A stretch of DNA of 64,000 bases from Rhypophila decipiens (lineage: Eukaryota > Ascomycota > Sordariomycetes > Sordariales > Naviculisporaceae): contig MU858045.1 of assembly GCA_033297075.1 (NCBI GenBank), positions 62,001-126,000 of the forward strand. Direction: 5' to 3'. The notes under the pieces were generated by a model. The model saw only the letters and a list, made by a program, of their open reading frames with translations, was not told the origin of the DNA and did no database searches. The position numbers were made by a program, and so were the translations under genes. Every line of letters begins with the position of its first letter. Position 1 is the stretch's first letter. Positions 57,810 through 64,000 of the stretch are shown in pieces.

Positions 57810-60396
57810 ATGACCGAAGCCTCAGGATCAAAATCCGGCGGATCAGCAGCAATGAGCGTGAACAATGCCAGTCCGGGCATATCTTGCGTTGAGTGCCAGC
57901 GCCGTAAGCAAAAGGTGAGTATGATGAGGCTGGACCATTCGGGCCGTACCGCTCGCATGGCTACCGGCATTTCAACCGCCCCGGATATTTCGGCTCCGAC
58001 TGATAATGGAGGTCAATTCCTAGTGCAACCGCCTGTTCCCCTGCAACCATTGCTCGAAGCGAGGAGTTGCACATCTCTGTCGCTTCGTATCCAAGACAGC
58101 CAACAAGAGCGAGTCGCCGGCCGAGGGACGGCCAGGAAGGTCAGTTCCCGACCCCTGACTTAAGGCGGGTTCCTTTTGTTGACTCTGATTTCCAGGCTGT
58201 CCAGAAAGCGCGATATCGACAGTTTCGGTGATGGCGCACTCGATGATGCCCTCTATGAAGATGGCGAGGCATCCGAGTTCGACGCGAGCGATGCGCTGAA
58301 CGCCCTTGGCTATATGCCTCACACCCATCACCTGGTGCTCGGCAACGGCACTGGGCCCAAGGTAAACACTTTCGGATTCAGCAGGCGAAAGGTTTTCGGT
58401 CTAACAAAATCGCAGATAGGCAAGGATCCCGTGGGTACCGACGAGGGGACAGTGCAGTCTGAAGAGTTGAAGGCCGCCATGCTGTCCATGCCACCCAAGC
58501 CTTACGCAGGTAAGTTCCGACTATGTTTGCCTGACGTTGGCGCCTCGCTCACTGTAATTCAGATTGCCTCGTCGACAACTGGTTAAACGGCGCAAATGCC
58601 CACTACTACGCACTCTACCCCCCAGAGTTTAGAACGCAGTACGATGGGTGGTGGACCATACCGCCGAACAAGGTGACCCCGGAGCTGACTAGCCTTATTT
58701 TGCGAGTCTGCGCCTGTTCTGCTTTGTATGTCATGGATCCAGGCGTCAAGGAAAGATTAGAATCCGAGCTTAGGACCGACATATGGACATTTGCTGGACG
58801 TATGCACCGGGCAGCCGAGCGGCTCAGTGCTAGCATTCCACCTGGAAAGGGCGGGCTAATCCATATCCAGCAGCAATTCTTGACGGCATTCTGGTATAAG
58901 TCGGCCGAAAAATGGACCGAAGCGTGGCATGCTCTCGGAGGCGCCATCCGAGCGGCCAACGAGATTGGTATGTTGATAGACTGACATGGTCGAAGCAGGA
59001 TATCTCGGTGCTAACTTTGGGCAGGACTTCACAAGGACTCCCTCTCAGAGGGACTCTCCGAATTCGACCGTGAGATGAGGAGACGTTTGTGGTGTATCTT
59101 ACACCTGTGGGATTTGTGAGTAACCCAGTTTCCCATTTCGGGCGGTAGGTCGTACTGACCCTGGGAAGTGCATTGGGGTCCATGTTATCACGCCCGCTGC
59201 TTGTGAACCATGCCGACTGCACGTTTGTATTTCCGACCCTCGCTCTTGAGACGGACCCGGAGGATCCTGGTCGGCCTTCGCCATTCCAACACATGAGCCT
59301 CCACGCCAAGCTTTGCCTTGATATGGCTGCTCAACTGACCAGCGTATCGGAAAAGGATGTCCCAACTGGAGTGTCACTGCGGCTCCGTGAGGTGGTGCAG
59401 GGGTTCTTGGACGAGCTGCCAGCCGCGTACGCCGTCAAAGACCCAGACACTCGCTGGGACACAGAACACAGCTACATTGTGTTCCAGCGCGGATATCTTC
59501 ATCTGATTGGCTACATGTGCCTTTTCGACCCCCTCAAGCCCTATGTGACTCGCAATTCGGCAAAGGCGTTGAGTGATATTGAAAAGATGCTCCGCGCGGC
59601 TGGTGTAGACGCGGCTTTGGGGCTGATGGACGTGTCCTGGAGGCTTTTCGAATCGCTTTCCTCTGTCGGGGCCAGGTTTCACTACGCGGTATTCTGCATC
59701 TTTGATACCACGACAGTCTTGTGTTCGGCATTTGTCCATGACGAGGCTCGCAATCTTCCGAAGCGTGAGACAGTGTTGGAGGCGATCAAGAAGGGCCTGA
59801 GCATGCTCGGGGAATTGCATACAGAGTCAAAGACTACCTCAAGCTTGTGCCGCATCCTGAGAGGGTTAGTTGCAAATCTGCCTCTCAGTGCCAAGGAGAA
59901 GGCCCTCATTGGCGTGACAAAACGTGGGAAGGCCAGTAATAAGGCACCAGCCCGCGGTGAAGGCAGGTCGGCGGTACTCTCTGGCGATTCCAGTATTGGC
60001 CTTTCCACGGAAATCACGCCGCCCCGTGAAGCCAGCAGTGCAGCTTCTCCAAGTGCAAGCGTCCCATCCCATTATACCGACGTTCAGGGGGTCAACACTC
60101 AGTCTTCTGTAGGGAGTACCCAGTCCAACCAGTCGCCACAACCAAGTTCGATATCGTCATCCAATGTTGAAGGTCCCACGAGTACCACCGTCGGTCAATC
60201 TGCTCTGACCATTACGGACTCATTGGATCCGACAGGCTGGGAGGCCATCGAGGCAGGGCACCTGGACTTTATCCAGGAGACAGATATGGCGGTGTATGAC
60301 GGAAATGTTCCCACTGTGTTGGAGTATTGGGATTGGCAGGGGCTTGACCTCGATATTCCCGTCTTCTGGGGGAGTCCGCCACCGACGACAGACTGA
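57810..60396 (+). CDS. Zn2Cys6 (fungal GAL4-type) transcription factor
   Basis: Seven exons: 57810-57914, 58024-58139, 58196-58361, 58416-58509, 58563-58967, 59025-59115 and 59169-60396. All joins keep frame, giving 734 aa. The zinc cluster C26-X2-C29-X6-C36-X5-C42-X2-C45-X8-C54 is complete only after splicing: exon 1 ends at RRKQK and exon 2 starts with the third cysteine, a common intron site in this family. A linker (DIDSFGDGALDDALYEDG) follows. The middle homology (fungal_trans-type) body starts near DCLVDNWLNGANAHYYALYP. Its LWCILHLWDFALGSMLSRPL segment, typical of the family, spans the last exon join. The C-terminus is Ser/Thr/Gln-rich with an aromatic, acidic end (YWDWQGLDLDIP), plausible as an activation domain. 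The target genes are unknown. It sits between two metabolic genes, SSADH and threonine aldolase, on the same strand. Confidence 0.9.
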
Positions 60397-61157
60397 AGAT
60401 CTGATGACAAATATGATGAGAACGTCTGGGTATGAGATAGCCATACTGTGATAGGCGCTAAGTTGAATGAATATATGGGACTCGACTGTCCGAACACTGC
60501 AAAGCCGTGGAAAACAAACGGCGTGCTGAATGTATAGGATGGGGAATGGATTGTTTTGTTGAAAAAAAAGTCTGGCCAAGGCGAGGAGGTCCTAATTGGA
60601 TGTGCAGTTATCCACAACGCTTGAGCGACCCAACGGGTTTTTAGCTGCTTATAAGTCCCTGTGTCCGAAGACTTTCGGAGCTACCTGGTGGAAGAGCTGT
60701 CTTTCAGGTTCCACGACTGCCGAGAACCATTGACCGGGACTGCAAAAAGTGATAGGAAGGAGTATCATCCGCGTAAAGTTGGTAGTGTGTAGGCAGAGGC
60801 CCAAGTTGGTCTAGGCCCTCGACGCATGCTGTCAACCGAGACACAACATTGGGAATCATCTGCACAAGCCCCTTCTTTTCATCGATCGCGGTGCTGTCAT
60901 TCGTTGCTGCCAGATGCAAGTGATTCTGTAACCCGCCGAAATTCGGCGAGAAGGAACGTCCTGGTGGCTTGAGCCGCAGCGTCAAAAGCCGGAGAGCACT
61001 CCTCCGCAGCGGACCAAGCGGACCGGATTTGTGGGGCCGGCTGCTCCCGAGAGCCTAGAGGAAGTTTGATAGCTTTTCAGGGGTTCAAACCCAAGATCGT
61101 TTCCCATGTTGCTACATATATACGGCTCCCTGAATTTGAGTTTGAGCCATCGACTCA
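60397..61157. promoter_or_regulatory. promoter region of threonine aldolase
   Basis: This region holds the 3' flank of the Zn2Cys6 gene and the upstream region of the aldolase. A TATA-like acatatata lies near 61114-61122, about 40 bp before the ATG at 61158, and supports that start. No other gene is seen. Confidence 0.45.
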
Positions 61158-62672
61158 ATGATTCCTCTCAAATATAGGCAATTTATATTTGTGGCTGACA
61201 ACTGCCGCACGAAGGCATACAGACATCTCGCTGCCGCGGTCTGTGGATATTCTTCCCCGCATGTGAGGAAGGTGTCTTCCCAAGGGCGTCACAACTCCGG
61301 GTTGTTTCCGCGTTGGGTTTCAACTTCATCCATAAATTCGCGTCCACCATTGCGACGGGGTTTCCACACTCGAGCATGTTTATATAAATCGACGATGGGA
61401 ACTTGGGTTGATGATAAAAACATGACGGGACAACACAGCTGGATCGGCAGTGCCGGAGCATCGGGTTCTGACCTGAGAAGTAGGTTATGAAGTTCAAATC
61501 TCGATCAGCACCCGATCTAACTATCTACAGGCGATACCCAAACAACACCAACAGCATCTATGCTGACGGCAATTCAATCCTGCAGTCTTCTGGATGATGT
61601 TTTCCACGAGGACCCGACGACCATGGACCTGGAGGCTCACTGTGCGAACCTCACGGGCAAGGAGGCTGGCCTCTTGGTTTTGTCGGGAACGATGGGGAAC
61701 CAGATTGCACTCAGGTCTCTGTTAACACAGCCGCCATTTGGTGTTCTCTGTGACCATCGTTCCCACATCGTCAAATATGAGGCCGGAGGGTGAGCGTTCC
61801 TTTTGAACCTCGGCTCAGACCCAACGTCCTGCTAACTCGGCGGTAGCGTCTCCTCCCTCACTGGCGCCACGGTGCAGCCTATTGCCCCGAGCAATGGGGT
61901 CTACCTTACCTTGGAAGATGTCAAGGCCTACGCCCACCTTGATGACGATGTGCATACCTGTCCGACCCGTGTCATCAGCCTGGAGAACACCCTCAACGGT
62001 ATGATTATGCCGCTGGAAGAGGTCCGGCGGATTTCAGCCTTTGCCCGTCAGCACGGAATCAAGCTCCACTGCGATGGAGCACGGCTGTGGGAAGTCGTAG
62101 CCTCTGGTGCGGGCAGTCTGGTTGACTTCGCTTCATGCTTTGATACTTTGACTCTTTGCTTCTCCAAGGGTTTAGGGGCTCCAATTGGGAGCATCCTATT
62201 AGGCGATAAGAGCGTCATCAAGCACGCCCGCTGGGTCAGAAAGTCAATCGGTGGTGGATTAAGACAGGCTGGAGTTGTTTCAGCTCCAGCAAGGGTGGCG
62301 ATCGATGAGACTTTTGGAAAGGGCCCCAATGGAGAAGGGGGTCTCTTGAGGGAGACTCATGTTCTTGCCAAAGAGCTAGCCGAGATCTGGACAAAGCTAG
62401 GTGGGAAACTCATCCACCCAGTACACACGAACATGTTGTGGCTTGACCTAGACGATGCCAATTGCTCCAACGCAAGAATTGTTGAGCTGGGGGAAGAAAG
62501 TGGATTGAAGCTCCTGGGCAACCGCATCATTATCCACTATCAGATCTACCAGAACCGAGACTTCATCGTTCCGAGGCTGGAGAGGATTTTCAAGACAATA
62601 ATGGGGGAAAGGGATAGCAAGGTCAGCCGGTCTGAAGCCTCTACCGGAGCATCGTCTGTTTATCGGACCTAA
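61158..62672 (+). CDS. Low-specificity L-threonine aldolase (PLP enzyme, Gly1 type)
   Basis: It cleaves L-threonine or allo-threonine to glycine and acetaldehyde. The three exons are 61158-61479, 61531-61789 and 61847-62672, with introns GTAGGT...TCTACAG and GTGAGC...GCGGTAG. The product is 468 aa from the first ATG, or 389 aa from the in-frame ATG at 61395. The short form has the usual family length. Landmarks after splicing are SDTQTTPTASML, LLDDVFHEDPTT, GTMGNQIALRSLL, CDHRSHIVKYEAGG, ISLENTLNGMIMPLEEV, KLHCDGARLWE and the PLP lysine in CFSKGLGAPIGS (K301 of the long form). The 79-residue N-terminal extension is rich in Arg, Ser and aromatics with a single acidic residue, like a mitochondrial presequence. 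The TATA-like site upstream of 61158 favours the long form; tatataaat just before 61395 might serve a second transcript. The catalytic core is complete. Confidence 0.92.
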
Positions 62673-64000
62673 CGACACGGCGTATCACGATTCACTAGAA
62701 GAGGTTCCTGGGCAAGTCAACAAATACATCACTTATTACCAGCTACCTAGATACATCCGCTGAGCAGTTCATATATCCGAGGTGCGCCCACGAATCAAAA
62801 CATCGCAGGGCATGGCAGCCTCAAATTTTTCAGTTTGAGCTGTTGCCAGTTGCTGCAGTTTGGTGGAATACACACATATTTTACCGTAAGACCCGAACAC
62901 GTCCGAGGCAATCATCAAATACGCCTCACGGGACAAGGTCAACTGCTAGACGAAGATCTTGAACACCGAACGTTCGTTATAGAAAAACTAGCGCATATAC
63001 GCTGGGCGTTGTAATAAAAATTAGGGCCGAGAAAACAGAACAAGGCACTATAGCTATGGCTGTCGCAGATGGAGGAAACAGTTGTTCAAGCCATCGGGGT
63101 TTCGCTGACGGTTGACATCAACTGTGAAGGCAGACGATTATTACCGTTCAACGGCAATAATGTGCAGCCGCTGCTTCACCAAACTTGGATACAGCACCAA
63201 GCCTTGCGTTGATACAGTAAGACGACTTGAGCAACTCCCCGTCGGCTCAGTTGATTGACTGTCACCGAAATGCCCCCTTCGTGGCTACAACATACGGAGT
63301 AAGTAGTCAGCCGAGGGGCAATGAGGCTTTCACCGACAGAATTTCGTGCAATGGTGCTTTGATTTGTCGGGAACACCGAGACGCAATCAGGAAGGAGGCA
63401 TTCGCATGCCTGCTTATGCTGGTGCTGCTGTCGCCGTGATTAACCATACCACCCCAGGTGGGATTGGGGAATTGGGATCTATGCAGTACTGCCCGTTGGC
63501 ACCAAATATCAAGGATGATTTTTGGAGGAGAGAAGAATGAAAAAAAAACCGAACCATCCCAACTTCCCAAGCCTCGAGGACCACCAGAAAAAAATCTCAA
63601 ACCATGTTATCGTTGAGCTGATGGACCTTGAACAAAGCCCAGCCAAGAGACCAACGCCACCACCGACACATCTTCACACCCACATTCTTCTTACCGGGCG
63701 TCTTGGCTGTCCGATCTTGCCGGTAAAAGCATTCAAATCGTGGTTGGGGCAAGTTTCCTCTGATATCTTTTGGTCATCGCATCCACAAAGGAAAAGATGA
63801 CGGGATCCAATTGTGGGTGAAGAGAAGCTCAAGGGATATCCCGATGCAGCTGCCCCGCACGACCCCTGTAGCCTTGTTGACGTCACAATAAATCTAGCGA
63901 ATGATATTTGAGGAATTCGGTGGGCCGGCTCTACGCCGGCGGGAACAGGGATGCCCGAATGCGGGGAAACCTGGAAAATGCTTGGGGGGAGGGGAGCTCT
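62673..64000. other. distal region without recognised gene
   Basis: The last 1.3 kb shows only short frames without family features. A TACGGAGTA motif lies at 63293-63301. A gene may begin beyond the window edge. Confidence 0.45.

Noticed and set aside
1..64000. tRNA, rRNA and snRNA genes
   Set aside because: Reading by eye found no cloverleaf with matching A and B boxes and no rRNA similarity. A tRNAscan-SE and Rfam search would be needed to exclude them.

Overview
The window looks like nuclear chromosomal DNA of a filamentous ascomycete (Pezizomycotina, most likely Sordariomycetes). The evidence is a White Collar-2 photoreceptor partner very close in layout to the Neurospora protein, many short introns of about 45-160 nt with GT-AG (once GC-AG) borders, a Zn2Cys6 regulator with a fungal_trans-type body, a fungal hybrid histidine kinase, and long pyrimidine-rich promoters. 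I cannot name the genus. No rRNA, tRNA, CRISPR array or complete autonomous transposon was recognised.

I reconstructed fifteen protein genes by joining reading frames across introns. From left to right they are: WC-2 (-), the DNA-repair ATPase RAD50 (+), the protein phosphatase 4 regulatory subunit PP4R2/Psy4 (-), a UPF0658-type Golgi multi-pass membrane protein (+), the GID/CTLH E3 ligase subunit Gid2/Rmd5 (-), an STB6-type protein (+), TIM10 (-), mitochondrial lysyl-tRNA synthetase (+), an F-box-like protein (-), a Meu6-type PH-domain protein (+), a hybrid histidine kinase (-), a four-helix membrane protein (+), succinate-semialdehyde dehydrogenase (+), a Zn2Cys6 transcription factor (+) and threonine aldolase (+). 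Up to about 46 kb the genes alternate strand almost perfectly, so they form divergent and convergent pairs. The last four are co-oriented. Most are conserved housekeeping or signalling genes, and there is no classical secondary-metabolite cluster.

The intergenic space holds most of the unexplained structure. Two related elements with terminal inverted repeats (about 8.78 kb and 26.78 kb) carry a 22-bp internal repeat; in the second, twelve copies lie head to tail without a single indel. A separate 191-bp MITE-like element lies at about 35.4 kb. A perfect 13-bp hairpin follows WC-2, an AT-rich relic with aagcggttta repeats lies at about 56.1 kb, and a TCCGTA-core 9-mer recurs in gaps between genes. 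The Gid2 stop codon is followed in the same frame by 223 further sense codons broken by a single TAG. Large gene-poor gaps lie at 30.7-38.2 kb and 46.5-50.9 kb.

Functional themes: light and two-component sensing (WC-2, histidine kinase), DNA-damage response (RAD50, PP4R2), mitochondrial function (TIM10, LysRS, SSADH, perhaps threonine aldolase), and carbon, nitrogen or amino-acid metabolism control (Gid2, SSADH, Zn2Cys6 factor, threonine aldolase). Gene models are by eye; exon borders rest on reading-frame continuity, family conservation and splice consensus.
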